Assembly (NCBI RefSeq): GCF_963678635.1
Contig: NC_087068.1
Location: forward strand, 32,428,318 to 32,492,317
Direction of reading: 5' to 3'
From: Symsagittifera roscoffensis
Taxonomy: Eukaryota; Xenacoelomorpha; Acoela; Convolutidae
Length of the DNA stretch: 64,000 nucleotides
The notes under the pieces were generated by a model. That model was not told where the DNA came from. It was given only the letters and a program-made list of their open reading frames with translations, and did no database searches. The translations under genes and the position numbers were made by a program. Below, piece after piece: positions 44,653 to 56,904 of this stretch (the first letter of the stretch is position 1; every line of letters starts with the position of its first letter).

Positions 44653-47229
44653 GAAAAATTATATTAAACATTATACAGTTTTTTTTATCACATTTCTTGA
44701 TCCGTCATTTTAAATTTTTTAATCAAATTTTCTGATTGATGATAAAAATAGCATCAATCGAGTTTAAGTTGTCTTGATACTTTCAATGGAAATCTATCTG
44801 AAAATCTTTAATCTACAGTAAAAACTCCTCTGGTTGCAAGCTTGCGGAGATTTTGTTGCAATAAATTTGTAGTAAAAACGCATAACATAGGCTAATGTGT
44901 GGTTAGGAATTTGTTTAAAAATTGTAAAAAACTGGATATTTATAAATCGTGGACTAATCGAAAGGTTTTGCCTAGTCGCCAAATTGAAGTTTTCCTTGTT
45001 TAATGCTTTTAAAAGTGTTCATGGAGTAGTGCATTTTTAAGCAGATAATGAGGGTTGATCTATCAAGAATCATGGTTTTCTACTGTTTTCTGAAATTTTC
45101 AGAAAAGCAATTGATGTTTAACTCGGAAAAGATGAACAAATGTATGTTTTTGCTAAGCTTTGAAAAATTCAAGATAAAAATATTCATCATTCTCAAACAA
45201 AAATTTACTTCATTGAAGAAAATCAGATATTGAACAGCACCATACAGTTATCAGGTTGAGAAAATCACCTAAACGTTTTAGCAAAAAATTTATGGTAAGA
45301 AATCTGCTTCGGAATTTTAAAAGTTCCTTGAAATGATACATTTTTCCTTCAAAAGTTCAATTTTCAAGTAAAATTTTGTTCAAATTGGGTAAAATTTGAG
45401 GATAGTAGATGAAGCAGGAACTTCGAAAGTACTAAAATGAGGTAGAAACTCAATATAATTCTATAGTGGTGTAGAGGAAATTTTACTACAATGTAAGCTT
45501 ATAAATTGTATCTTGAGAAAAATCCAAGTTAAAAAGTGTCAAAAATTTATATGTATGTGTAAATTTTTGAAAAATTTGTTGTCATTTGTTATATTAGGTA
45601 AGTTTATATGAAAAATCAGATGTTTTGAGGATAATTTTCTGAAGTAAACTCAATTCCGACATCTTTTGGAAGATGATACATGCAGCATAAATCAAAAAAT
45701 TTGCTCTCAAGATCTAAAATTCATTATTTTGGATAAAAAACAAAAAAGATGTAGACAGACTTTTAGAGAGAGAAAGTAATATGGAGCTTGCTGAAATTTT
45801 CTAAGCAATTTAATTATTTAGCAGAACCAGATGTAAGATCTCTTATTTAATTGAAATTTAATATGAAAATTTTCAATTAGACACACACTAGAAATTTGTT
45901 CTGGTTAACTCTAATTTTTTTTTTTCAATTAGAAAGTTAGGTAGAATTATAGAGGTTTTTGCTTAAAAAATTTGGCAAAGTTATTTAATTGTTAAAGTTT
46001 TTTTGACTTTTCTTTTTTTAACCGATTGTTTTAAGAAGTGTTCTTTTAGAAGTTTTTAGTGGTTCCCTTGCGTATTTCTACTTCCGAGAGTTTTCAGATT
46101 TTAACCAATAGAGTTGCTCTAAACTTGATCTAAAAACTCAACCCGAAAATACAACTTCATATTGTCAATATACATGCACTTTTGAGTGCTTTAACTAGCA
46201 CCAATTTTTTCTCACTTAGACTTTTTTCTGAAAACTTTTTTCCGACAAAAATCAAGAATAAAAAGCGATTTACCAATTATTTGCAAGAAAACTGATAGTT
46301 AATTTATTTACTGTAGCAAATAAACAAGGGATCCTACAGTAAAACATGTTAACACTACATAGTACTAATCAGACGTTTTCAGTTCTGATTTTATCTCTAC
46401 TAGCAAATTGTTTGTTCAATTGATACTAATTTCCTCCCAAATTCCCCAGTTCTGACTAAATTTTCTCACTAAGTGAGTTCAATAGCAAAAACATGTAAGA
46501 AGCGGAAAAAAAGAATAATCCTAAAACATTGAAAATTTCTATGGAAAAATCATGAAAATTATGTTGAAGAAGCAACAGAGAGATAGTCATCAGTTTTGAA
46601 AAAAATTTTTTTTGAGTTTCATCCAATCTAATATACTTTTAAGAAAAAAAATTATCCCATTTTTAGTCAATTTTAGCAGTAAAATGTTTATTTTTCATCA
46701 ATCAATTTTCATGATAAAGTAAAAAAAACTTCTCATTATATTTATAGGTAAATTTTTCTTGAACTGAAAAAAAAAACCAGTTTATAACACAACAAAAAGT
46801 TGAAAATGTAAAATGTTTGATATACTTGATTAATTTTTACTTTACTTTCTCAAAAATTACGATTAATTTTCCCGAGAAGTCGGAAGTTTCAACATTGATT
46901 CAGCGTTTAAAAAAATTGATAAGTGTTTTGTTTCTAGTGTTCAGAGCACTATATAACCCACTTTTTAGCACAAACTACGGATGTTTTATCGTATTTCAAA
47001 ATTTTGAGAGAAAATTGTGGAAAAATCCGTTTTTTTGTTCAAAATGTTGTATCATGGTCTCAATATGATGCCAATTAAAATATATTTTGAGCTTGATTTT
47101 CAATATTGATTTTCTGCAGGTAAATATTGTTTTTCAATTAGATCAGAAGCAACAAAAAAAAAGCCAAAATCTTGAGATTTTGGGAATTTTTCAAAAAACT
47201 TGAAAATTTTGCATTTTTTCCCAAAAGCT
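44653..47229. other. AT-rich region, no gene recognised
   Basis: 2.6 kb with homopolymer runs and AAAATTTT-type phrases. The frames at 44,794-44,982 (minus), 45,048-45,233 and 46,817-47,068 (plus) have composition expected of chance in AT-rich DNA. No repeats, RNA genes or TE motifs could be supported. Confidence 0.5.
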
Positions 47230-47770
47230 CAACTTTTTTTCAATTTTTAGTAGTTTTCAGCATACTTTCAGTTAATTTGAACACTGTTTCAAAAAGCAAG
47301 ATCATCTGATAAAAAAGTTAAAAGGTCAAATTCTTTCAAATATTATCGTGTTTTGAAGTTTTTCGAAAATTTTTGATAAAAAATCTTAATTTTTGCCCAA
47401 AAACTCCTACCATTGACGTACCATGTACCAAAAAACTGATTAAAAGACCCTCCTTCTACAATTTAGACGTAATTAACTAATGATATGTAACAATTAGATA
47501 ACGCGCGCCAAAAATTTTGCGAAAAAACAAGACATTTCCACACAAATCCAAAAAAAAAACATTTTTCTTACCATTATCTTACCATCACACATACCATGAA
47601 AATTTATCAAGTCTATTCCCTATATTATTACATCCTTGGCTCTATTCCCTATTTCAATTGATAGCTTGCACACCGGATGCTCTGTTCCCCCGTATCTTAA
47701 CACATGGAGGTCTGCAGGGACCCCCCCCCCCCCCACTTCAGCTCCAACATCTACTACTGTTGTCATTAGT
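47230..47770 (+). mobile_element. Inverted, diverged Polinton tail
   Basis: The reverse complement of this segment aligns with the tail at ~8,226-8,760: ATGTTGGAGCT, GGGTCCCTGCAGACCTCCATGT, AATAGAGCATCCGG, GTAAGA, TTGGCG...TTATC.AATTG, and CAAAAACTT..GATTTT. It contains a 14-base C run (47,721-47,734) where the block 1 tail has a short mixed G-rich stretch (GGAGGTGGG on the other strand). Divergence is much higher than among the tandem units, so this is an older solo fragment. No polymerase sequence is attached. Confidence 0.8.
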
Positions 47771-47949
47771 AGAAGTAACACCAATATGTAACGTTGCAAT
47801 TAAAGCAGCATTGATCTTCTCGTATCTGCTGCTTCCCAAAACTAAAATCAGAGACAATTGGATCCTATTCCAAAACTCTGAGCCGTCGAATTTTTTGTGG
47901 AAGCAAGGCGTACTAGACAAATTTTTCATCTTTATTTTGAGCGATAGCT

Positions 47950-50580
47950 CTTCAAATTAGACAATCAAAACAGAAGAAGTGCGATACAAACAAACAAGTT
48001 AAGCAATTCGATAAATTAATGAATACATGTAAAATAACTGCCGCTTTTGGCTGCTTTTCAGACAAGAAAGTAATAGGATTACTTCCCCTAAAGAAAACCA
48101 TTGAAGGAAAAACAGTCTTTAGTATCCTGAAATTAAAACACGCACAAGCCAGCCCAGCGAACACCAACTATGTATCTGAAGTAAGCGAAGACACGATGCC
48201 AGACCACCCTTCTATAGTCGAACAATTAATCGCCAAGACAATTCGAAAAACAACCCTAAAAAAGCACGGAAGCCACGGTCCCTCAGGTCTAGATACGTAC
48301 AAATGGAGAAGAATTATAAGTCGATTCAACTAGAAATTCCTTGAGCTTTTAAAAACGATTGCAAAGCTATCCAGTACAATAGCAATCAAAGTTCTCCCTC
48401 ATGAAAACTTAACGGCGTACTTTTTGGGTCGTCTGATACCTCTTGACAAAAATCCAGGGTTTTATCGTTTCGGTATAGGCGAGGTTCTGAGACAAATAAT
48501 TGGCAAAACAATCATACAATGTAAAAAATCATACCTTAAAAATCTCGGAAAAAAATTCCAATTCTGCTTATGATAGAAGTCTGGAATCGAACATGCTATT
48601 CACAGCATGAGGAACTTGTTCGAAAAACCGAAAAAGGACGCCATACTAATTTTTTGATGCAGAGAATGCTTTCAACTCGCTCAATAGAGAGTTTGCTCTG
48701 AGAAATTAAAAAAAAAGTGCATTGTCCGGCATTAAAACATGCGCTGGTCAGCTCATATAAACATACCTCTAATCTGTATGTCAAAAACACATTTTTGACA
48801 TCTACGGAAGACATAACGCAAGGTGATCCCCTCGCAATGGCTTTGTACAAAAACGGGATAAATACACTGATCGAGCTCCTGCAAAAACCAAAAGTGACCC
48901 AGAAATGCTACGCAGATGAAAGAAGCGCTTTACGTGATCATAAAAAATTCGACAATCTGGATGGTCACGGAAAAGTTTTCGGCTATAATATGATGTCTTC
49001 CAAGTGTCAATTCGAAGGCACAAATTTTACAATGGTAGATGGTTTTAGAGTGCCTGGATTGGTCATATGAACACCATTAGCATGCGATAAATACATAGAA
49101 CGCGAAATTGAAAAGACAGTTAGCTCAATGAAAAACTTTCCGAAATAACTAAAACATCGCCATAAAAAAGCGTATTCCTGCTACAAAAAGAGAGTTAAAA
49201 AAACTAAATGTCCTAATTAAATATCTCTGGAAGCATTTAAGAAAATGTACGAAGTTTGGAAAAACATAATACAGCAACTACGTCCTAGTATTACTAGTTG
49301 ATTTAATACAATCAATGAAGATCGCAGCCTTTTTGCACTCTCGCTAAGATCGAGAGGATTAGACATCCTCAGTAACACGGAATTTTCCAGCAATTATGAG
49401 TGTTCCTGATTGAGTGTTGTGAGCCATTTGTGATCTGTAAGAAAAAAACGGATCCAGAAATAGCTTAATTGGCACAAACTCTGATAAAAAGAAACAACAA
49501 AACTGAGAGACAGAACATCACCTTCTCAAAAATACTAAAAATACGGAAAATTGCTCATCACAAAATTAAGCTTCACAGAAAGGAGCATCGAACTAGCCGA
49601 GCGTGCTACTCTTAAGAAGTATAAGTTTCATCTCAGCAGATACGAGTTTAAAGAAAGCTTACAACTGAGATATGGATGGGAACCACCAAACAATTCTTAT
49701 TTGGACAACCGTTTACACTGAGCCACTCTCGACACTGCCCCAAAGATGGATACACCCACCGAAGATAAAATGAAATTCGTTGTTCCTTTCCGACACACCT
49801 GGAAGAAGTCTTACACTATGTTGATACAGAGCCAAAACTTCAATTTCAATCGTTGGAAGGCAAGAGCTTTCAAAACAAAACAACCCTTACTGAAGATGAC
49901 GCTCGGCTTGACATCAAGGCAAATGAACTCTGGGGAGGACGACTCAGCCGAACCTTTCTCGATGAAAAACTTTCAACCCCACTGCTAAATCGTACCCCAA
50001 AACTATATCTGACGCCTACAATTATAATGAGTGTGAAAATATTACAATTCCATTAAAGGGAAGCGTTCAACAGTGCCGAAGTACAACATTGCCGAAAAAG
50101 GCGGAAAAGTTTCAAATTAATTGAAACGCAGTCTCTCAATAGCGGGAAATTACCGACGCTAATTTACAAGGAAAATCACTCCAGCTTTGGCACCATAAAG
50201 TCTGCAATTGCACATTAATCAATTAGTTTGGCTCCACAACGTCTGCGTTCCAATTTTCTCACTCAAAATCTTAAAGTGTCATTTAAGATTGAAAACGTTG
50301 AGGTTCATTTTTGATTGCCGCACTTGTTGAGTTAAATTTTGTTCAAATTTTCAGCACTGGTGAACTAACTTTTTTATCGGCACTGTTGTACTGCCCTCAA
50401 CTAAGAATTCTGGATGTGAAACACAGCAGATTTGTTCTACTTATTTGTAGCAGGCTCTACAAAAACCGTCCAGAAACTAGCAGAGAATATGAGCGAAAAA
50501 CGGAAGGAATCATACTCCGAGACAATAAACTGTATGAGAACCAAAAAAAGATTGCCCATCTGAGCAGTGCAATCCTCTGA
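47950..50580 (+). pseudogene. Broken reverse transcriptase of an unusual metazoan RT family
   Basis: Pieces in several frames. HGPSGLDTYKWRRI lies at ~48,264-48,310. GRLIPLDKNPG (~48,430) and GIGEVLRQIIGK follow. Then ITQGDPLAMALY (~48,811-48,846) and the polymerase box read as YADE rather than YADD (~48,910). Later come LQLRYGWEPP (~49,655) and LTEDDARLDIKANELWGG (~49,889-49,940). This order (GPSGLD, LIPLDKNPG, QGDP, YADD, RYGWEPP, DARLDI..G.W) matches a family of RT proteins I recall from cnidarians and other invertebrates; assignment is from memory of motifs. Many stops and frameshifts; non-functional. Confidence 0.55.
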
Positions 50581-50749
50581 CTCAAGGGGTGCAAAAAATT
50601 TAAAAATCTATACAATATAGACAATTCTATCAGTGCTATAACCGAAGAGGGTATATTGCGATCCTCTGACTCAAGGGGTGCAAAAAATTTAAAAATCTAT
50701 ACAATATAGACAATTCTATCAGTGCTATAACCGAAGAGGGTATATTGCA
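50572..50749. repeat. 89-bp tandem duplication
   Basis: Two head-to-tail copies with an 89-bp period. Each starts ATCCTCTGACTCAAGGGGTG and ends GAGGGTATATTGC. The copies are identical apart from the junction base, so the duplication is recent. It lies just after the RT-like pseudogene. Confidence 0.95.
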
Positions 50750-50807
50750 ATTGAATTAATTCCCTTGAATAATAAATTAGGGCAAAATTAAAAACAAAAA
50801 TATCAAG

Positions 50808-51660
50808 TCAAGATCGACAGTTTGAGCAGCTGCACTTCAAGAACCAGGAACACGGATTCAGTTGATCAAAAGTTGACAACGTATTCTCTAAAAGAAGTTC
50901 CTTGATTCTTCTCTTGAAAGACTCGAAGGTGGGGGGGGGAAAGATGTCTACACTAAGACGGATCAACTCGTTGACCGATTTCTCAACGCGATGAAAGAAA
51001 AACTTCTCAGTCTGCCACTTCTTTGCTGTTTGAATTGTGCAGAGGATGGTGGACTTCCGGCTGGTGGTCACCTTAAAAAAAGCAATACGCAGAAAACGGC
51101 AATTCTGTAAGACCATGTAACCTTTTGTAGAACTGTAACACATCGTTGAAAATAAGATGGTAACAGATAGGCAGAGTTTTCGTGAGAAATAACTGGTCTT
51201 TACAGGGTATTGAACCAATAACCAATTTCAGACATTTTCGATTGAAACTTTCAAGTTGTCGGATATAACAAAATGAAGGAAACCAAACAAAGGATGCATG
51301 AAAAATGATACTCTTTATACACATGTTAACAAACATGAGATTGGTGGATTGAGAGACAGTGAAAGGAAAATTGCGCCTGATAAAATGAAGTGACTTGTTA
51401 CATGGTAACAGCTTATTATTGACATGTATCATCCAGTTCAAGTCATCAGAGACAAGTAAGCCAAGGTCTTTTACTACATTTGAGGCAGTTATGTCCTGGC
51501 CGCTTACCATCACATGACGAGGAAAATTGCCTTTGAAAACAATGAGACTGCACTTATGGTGATTGACCGATAAATCATTTGCAGTACACCAGTTTGTAAA
51601 AGAATCAATATCATGCCGTAGAGAAGTAATATCAGTAGAAAACAGCTTTGAAACGTTGGT
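50808..51660 (-). pseudogene. 3' end of an old LINE: RT thumb and C-terminal Cys motif
   Basis: Read right to left: an RT segment with IDSFTNWC, LSVNHHKC and VVKDLGLLVSDDLNW (the 'KDLGV.ld..LsW..H' block after the RT palm), then the LINE thumb region, then, one frame over, FKRRIKELLLE and a terminal CSWFLKCSCSNC. This C-terminal CSW-x4-C-x-C-x2-C pattern also occurs in the plus-strand LINE at ~62,138-62,185. The 5' side is interrupted at ~51,661 by the tail of another LINE. Confidence 0.7.
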
Positions 51661-52970
51661 ATAGTCAAGTCAAGTCAAGTTTTTATGACCATTAGGCAGT
51701 GCCTCTTGTGGTCATTTCAAATGTTTTTTTTTCCTATCTCCGTTCGAACTCGTACATGTCAATTGCAATCGCTTTCCAATGTTTGTCCAGTTCCCACTTG
51801 AATTCGTCGATGGTCTTGCTTTGCACTGTTTCCTGCGGCAGATTGTTCCAGTCGAGAGGTGCTATTATGTGAAGAAATTTTTTCGCGTTTCTAGATTTGC
51901 TTTACGTACTAATACTTTACATGCGTTACCTCTAGAATCCCTATCATTCCGCTCGAATAGCCCCCAGTGGCATTCCTATCATACAAAACACAACAGATTT
52001 TATACATTTCTATCATTGTCCCTCTTTTTTTTCTGTATTCCAGCGATGATATATTCAGTTCTTTAAGGCGTTCGTATTAGGATAGATTTTTCATACCACT
52101 AACTAGACGCGTCGCTCTTCTTTGTACGTTTTCCAAAAATTTTTGATGCTTGATCAGTCTTGGGTGCCAGATTAAGTTCGGAAATTCAAGGTGTGGCCGT
52201 ATCAAGCATTTGTAGATATTTAAAAATACTTATTTCGTGACATTAGTGAAGCTTCTCTTAATTACTGCTATCATGCCGTTTGCCTTATTGGCGTCTTTAG
52301 TGATGTGTGTTTCGAATGTCAGTTTGTTGTCAAGCCAGATACCCAGGTCTTTTTTGATTTGCACTACTTTAATGTTTTCGCCATTGAATTTATAAATCCT
52401 CTCCATATCCCTTTTCTTGGTTCCTATTGTCATGTGAACACATTTGTCGATTTTACAGGACAAAAGACTTTGGCGTGACCAAGTTTCTAGTGATTGTAAA
52501 TCTTCATGTATGCGTGTTACATCCGATTTGTCTTCAATTTGACGGTATAATTTCGCATCGTCAGCAAACAGATATGCTTTTGACGTTATTTTGTCCGGCA
52601 TTGTGTTGATGTATATCAAAAACAGTACTGGGCCGAGTACTGAACCCTGGGGTATCCCACTTTTTACTGGCTGCCATGAGGATCTTGAATCGTTGATTAC
52701 CACTCTCTGTTGTCGTCCCGGAAGAAAGTCTGTTATCCAGTTCACGGTTCTTCCAGTTACTCCATACTGTCTAAGAACTCCGATTAGTCTTTTGTGTGGT
52801 ACCGAATCGAAGGCTTTTTTGAAATTCAAGAATATCACGTCGACATTTTAATGTCTGTCCATTGCCCCTGTGAAGTCATCAATTACTTTCAGGAGTGGTA
52901 AGTTCAAGGAACGTCCAGATCGAAAACCGTATTGTGCATTTTTTATTAGCCCTTTTTCATTGAAATGATC
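51661..52970 (-). mobile_element. CR1-like LINE 3' portion, duplicated copy
   Basis: 3' end of the minus-strand LINE: RT palm (52,838-52,230), then a non-coding 3' region ending in a (TTGAC)n short tandem tail at 51,664-51,680 (GTCAAGTCAAGTCAAG on the plus strand). Short tandem tails are typical of CR1/L2-type LINEs. The RT box FADD is present at ~52,550. The first catalytic motif reads LNFKKAFD, with Asn where Asp is expected. Confidence 0.85.
52230..52838 (-). pseudogene. LINE reverse transcriptase palm/thumb (duplicated copy)
   Basis: 202-codon frame: IFLNFKKAFDSVPHKRL (motif A, D to N), GIPQGSVLGPVLFLIYIN, YLFADDAKLY (motif C), then KDLGIWLDNKLTFETHI. It stops after NVTK. An in-frame TAA just upstream of IFLNF separates it from the 92-codon segment at 52,848-53,126. 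The substituted catalytic Asp and this stop are shared with the second copy, so the element was dead before duplication. Confidence 0.85.
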
Positions 52971-53687
52971 CATGACGAGGAAAATTGCCTTTGAAAACAA
53001 TGAGACTGCACTTATGGTGATTGACCGATAAATCATTTGCAGTACACCAGTTTGTAAAAGAATCAATATCATGCCGTAGAGAAGTAATATCAGTAGAAAA
53101 CAGCTTTGAAACGTTGGTATAGTCAAGTCAAGTCAAGTTTTTATGACCATTAGGCAGTGCCTCTTGTGGTCATTTCAAATGTTTTTTTTTCCTTTCTCCG
53201 TTCGAACTCGTACATGTCACTTGCAATCGCTTTCCAATGTTTGTCCAGTTCCCACTTGAATTCGTCGATGGTCTTGCTTTGCACTGTTTCCTGCGGCAGA
53301 TTGTTCCAGTCGAGAGGTGCTCTTATGTGAAGAAATTTTTTCGCGTTTCTAGATTTGCTTTACGTACTAATACTTTACATGCGTTACCTCTAGAATCCCT
53401 ATCATTCCGCTCGAATAGCCCCCAGTGGCATTCCTATCATACAAAACACAACAGATTTTATACATTTCTATCATTGTCCCTCTTTTTTTTCTGTATTCCA
53501 GCGATGATATATTCAGTTCTTTAAGGCGTTCGTATTAGGATAGATTTTTCATACCACTAACTAGACGCGTCGCTCTTCTTTGTACGTTTTCCAAAAATTT
53601 TTGATGCTTGATCAGTCTTGGGTGCCAGATTAAGTTCGGAAATTCAAGGTGTGGCCGTATCAAGCATTTGTAGATATTTAAAAATAC

Positions 53688-54296
53688 TTATTTCGTGACA
53701 TTAGTGAAGCTTCTCTTAATTACTGCTATCATGCCGTTTGCCTTATTGGCGTCTTTAGTGATGTGTGTTTCGAATGTCAGTTTGTTGTCAAGCCAGATAC
53801 CCAGGTCTTTTTTGATTTGCACTACTTTAATGTTTTCGCCATTGAATTTATAAATCCTCTCCATATCCCTTTTCTTGGTTCCTATTGTCATGTGAACACA
53901 TTTGTCGATTTTACAGGACAAAAGACTTTGGCGTGACTAAGTTTCTAGTGATTGTAAATCTTCATGTATGCGTGTTACATCCAATTTGTCTTCAATTTGA
54001 CGGTATAATTTCGCATCGTCAGCAAACAGATATGCTTTTGACGTTTTTTTGTCCGGCATTGTGTTGATGTATATCAAAAACAGTACTGGGCCGAGTACTG
54101 AACCCTGGGGTATCCCACTTTTTACTGGCTGCCATGAGGATCTTGAATCGTTGATTACCACTCTCTGTTGTCGTCCCGGAAGAAAGTCTGTTATCCAGTT
54201 CACGGTTCTTCCAGTTACTCCATACTGTCTAAGAACTCCGATTAGTCTTTTGTGTGGTACCGAATCGAAGGCTTTTTTGAAATTCAAGAATATCAC
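53688..54296 (-). pseudogene. LINE reverse transcriptase palm/thumb (second copy)
   Basis: Same protein as 52,230-52,838 but split by a TAG at ~53,937 into 119- and 77-codon pieces. Motif A has the same D-to-N change; FADD is intact. K for I after PDK is another difference from the first copy. Confidence 0.85.
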
Positions 54297-54305
54297 GTCG
54301 ACATT

Positions 54306-55670
54306 TTAATGTCTGTCCATTGCCCCTGTGAAGTCATCAATTACTTTCAGGAGTGGTAAGTTCAATGAACGTCCAGATCGAAAACCGTATTGTGCATTTT
54401 TTATTAGCCCTTTTTCATTGAAATGATCCATTAAATGCTTTCGAACGAACTTTTCGAATAATTTGCAACATATTGATGTTAAACTGATTGGTCTATAGTT
54501 ATCTGCCATCGATTTTTTACCTTTTTCAAATATTGCAGAAATGTTAGCCAACTTCCAGTCTTCGGGTAATTTGTTTGTCTCCCAAGAGGTTTGGAAAATA
54601 ATCAAAAGTGGTTTTAAGATGAATTCTCGTAATTCAAATAGGACCCTAGGATGAATTCCATCTGGTCCAGGCGACTTTGAAGTGTCTAACTGATTGAGTT
54701 CTTCTCGGATGTCATTCATCGTCAGCTCTAGGTTGTCATCAATGCTGGCGGTTGGTGGAGGGCTGATCTCCCAGTTACCCAGGGGTTCGTCAGTGAAAAC
54801 CGATGCAAAGAAGTTTGAGAGCACTTCCGCCTTTTCGTCGTCTGTGTCAGTTAGCATACCATTTGGTTTTATTAAAGCGGGGATTGCTTCTCTTATGGTA
54901 GTGTTTTGGCGCACGTAACTCCAGAACTTTTTCGGATTAGTTTTAACTTCTGATGATATTTCCTTTTCGCGTGTGAGTGCCTCCGATTGCGTGGCAGATC
55001 TAACTTCATTTCGTTTGGTTTTATTTTTGGTTAAATTGTCGGCTGTTTGATAATTTTTGAATGTTTTCCAGGCTTTATTTTTTTCTTTTACCTTCATGCG
55101 CACCGCCCTTGCTAGCGGCATTTGGTTTCCACTGCTGCGTATCTTAAATAAAGTCACGAATTTCTCGACTAACTCTTTCATGCAGTTTTTCAGTTTTTCC
55201 CATGTATTTAACTGAACTTTTGGGTCAGCTAGATGGTTTCTCATCCCGTGGTAGTCTCCCTTTTCATAGTTTCTGCGGTTTTTACATTTCGATTTAACCC
55301 TGTTTACTGGCACATCTGTCTTGACAAGGACGTGGTCACTTTTTCCGATTGGCGCCTCTAACGTGATGTCTAGATCTTTTAAGACAATATCTGACATCAT
55401 AACATCAAGCAGTGATGCCTTGTCTCTGTCAGTTAGCCTTGTAGGCTCTTTGATATGTTGTGTTAGTAGTGCGTCTTTTATTGCCTCTATAAAGGTGAAC
55501 TCAGTGCTATTTTCATCTTGCAATGTACTCATGGCCTCCCAATCTATCTGTGGTAGATTTGTGCCTCCCACTATTAGTGTTGAGTCATTTGACTGTGTTT
55601 CGTTCAAATTGGCGATCAAATTTTTTAGTTGGTCGCTTTTTTCTTTAGTTGAGTTTGGACTTCTATACAA
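54306..55670 (-). pseudogene. LINE endonuclease C-terminus and RT N-terminal half
   Basis: A 454-codon frame, the longest intact LINE segment. It starts in the AP-endonuclease domain (YRSPNS, LIVGGTNLPQIDWEA, where GDFN is usual), with the closing SDHVLVK motif near residue 133. A linker follows, then the RT fingers (SPGPDGIHPRVL, PLLIIFQTSWETNKLPEDWK, MADNYRPISLTS, QYGFRSGRS). It stops at MDRH before the LNFKKAFD motif. Endonuclease nicks target DNA and RT copies element RNA there in intact relatives. Confidence 0.87.
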
Positions 55671-56150
55671 TACACCAAAAATGATGATGATATTCCTGGC
55701 AATTTTATTTTTAAAAACAACGTTTCACAGAAACAAGAGTTAATTGTGCTCAAGGAGTAGTCAATGTTTTCATTAATATAAACTAAAATTCCGCGTCCTT
55801 GATCAGATGGATTCAAATTTTTTTATTCTTTGTTAAAGTATTGGATTTTATGCCATGTTGGATTGTATTCTGCGCGAGAATTTTTCGGTTTGCCTTCACT
55901 AGAGCGATGACATCAGGCTTGCATTTTTCTTGATTCGTTCTCCACGTGATTTCGTACAGTTTGTCTTGAGTTAATGTGTCTATGCTTAAAAAAGACCGGT
56001 TTGAGGTTTTTTCTTCATTCTCAATATTTGCAACCCCCTCACAAGGTGCACGTTGTCTCCTTGTTCCTTTTCGTTTAAGTTTTTTGCCTTTGCTATCAAT
56101 CTTCTGACTTCTTCTCGTTCCTTGAGACTCCTGTCTGGGCCAATCCACAG
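55625..56150 (-). pseudogene. LINE endonuclease N-terminal part, frameshifted
   Basis: Two overlapping frames: 55,813-56,148 (SIDTLTQDKLYEI, KPDVIALVKANRK) and 55,625-55,816 (DQGRGILVYINENIDY, ETLFLKIKL). They correspond to the start of the apurinic-like endonuclease ('N.RSL..K...L.......PDVI...E', then 'GG+..Y.+'). The catalytic Glu that usually follows PDVI is not visible (VKANRK). Confidence 0.7.
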
Positions 56151-56890
56151 GTTTTTGATTTTATATTCGGCATCTTTTAATTTATTCAAGTTTTTCATTA
56201 TCTCGCTTACATCTCTTTCGTTATCAAAGGATACTAGCAGTGGTCTGTTTATCGTTCTTCTTCCCAAGTCGGACAAAACTTGTGGCTGTTTTGTTTCCCA
56301 TTTCGACCGATGCTAGAAATGTTTCTATCAGTTGTTTGTCTTCTAGTTTTCTGTTATTTCCATCTTGGTGGGTACTCTCAGGCGCTCTGTAAATTATCAA
56401 GTTCTTTTTTCTTCTTATGTCGTCTTCTTCTTCTCCTTTTTGCTCTTCAGATGCTTCAATTATAATTTCTTTTAATGGCTTGAATTTCGGTTGTTGGACA
56501 ACGTCCCATGGTTTCTGTTCAGCTTGATTCACGGCTCTTGGTCCTGCTACAAACATGTAGAAGTCGTTCATCATGTGGCTTAGGTTCGCCATTGTTTTTT
56601 CCAGATCGCTCCGTAGTGTATCGTAGTGTATCCGGTTCTAGATTCTTGTCAGCTTCAATTAGAAGTTTCACCTTCGGTGTGCAGGAACTTCAGGTTAACA
56701 CATGTAATCGTAGACTTGGTCAGGCATAATTATGCATGTTGTACAAAAGTGTTGTACATGTTGAACATTTATCACACTCCATTACTTTATCATAGATGTT
56801 ACCATAGGCCTCATTGCACGTTTTACATTGCCAAGCGTCCATTTCACTCACAGATTCAGTACCTTTACGTCTAGTTTTTAGTTTTGGAGG
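55986..56890 (-). pseudogene. LINE ORF1 protein with PHD-like zinc finger, broken
   Basis: It starts at a Met near 56,890 (MPPKLKTRRKG), then WQCKTCNEAYG and MECDKCSTC, a C-x2-C...C-x2-C-x2-C zinc-finger start, and a stop near 56,725. It continues frameshifted through 56,592-56,224 (KKNLIIYRAPES, QLIETFLASVEM, SFVRLGK) and 56,276-55,986 (RPLLVSFDNERDVSEIM, IGPDRSLKEREEVRRLI). The last two blocks match the RRM-like/C-terminal nucleic-acid-binding part common to invertebrate LINE ORF1s. Confidence 0.72.
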
Positions 56891-56904
56891 CATATTAAGG
56901 TTGA

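Larger units (their letters stand above)
51514..54430. repeat. 1,458-bp tandem duplication across a LINE-in-LINE junction
   Basis: 51,515-52,972 and 52,973-54,430 are direct copies with a constant 1,458-bp offset. Each unit contains ~145 bp of the old LINE, the tail of the CR1-like LINE and its RT. The junction at ~52,971 joins ...GATCCAT to GACGAGG with about 3 bp of shared sequence (CAT). The copies differ at a few sites; for example a Trp codon in copy 1 is a TAG in copy 2 at ~53,937. Confidence 0.95.

Noticed and set aside
46817-47068. 83-codon plus-strand frame
   Set aside because: Phe/Lys/Ile-rich as expected for AT-rich chance frames; no promoter or motif.
47517-47960. 147-codon plus-strand frame with poly-Pro
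   Set aside because: Reads through the inverted Polinton tail and a C14 run; composition artefact.
55321-55743. 140-codon plus-strand frame
   Set aside because: Antisense to the LINE endonuclease/RT frame at 54,306-55,670.
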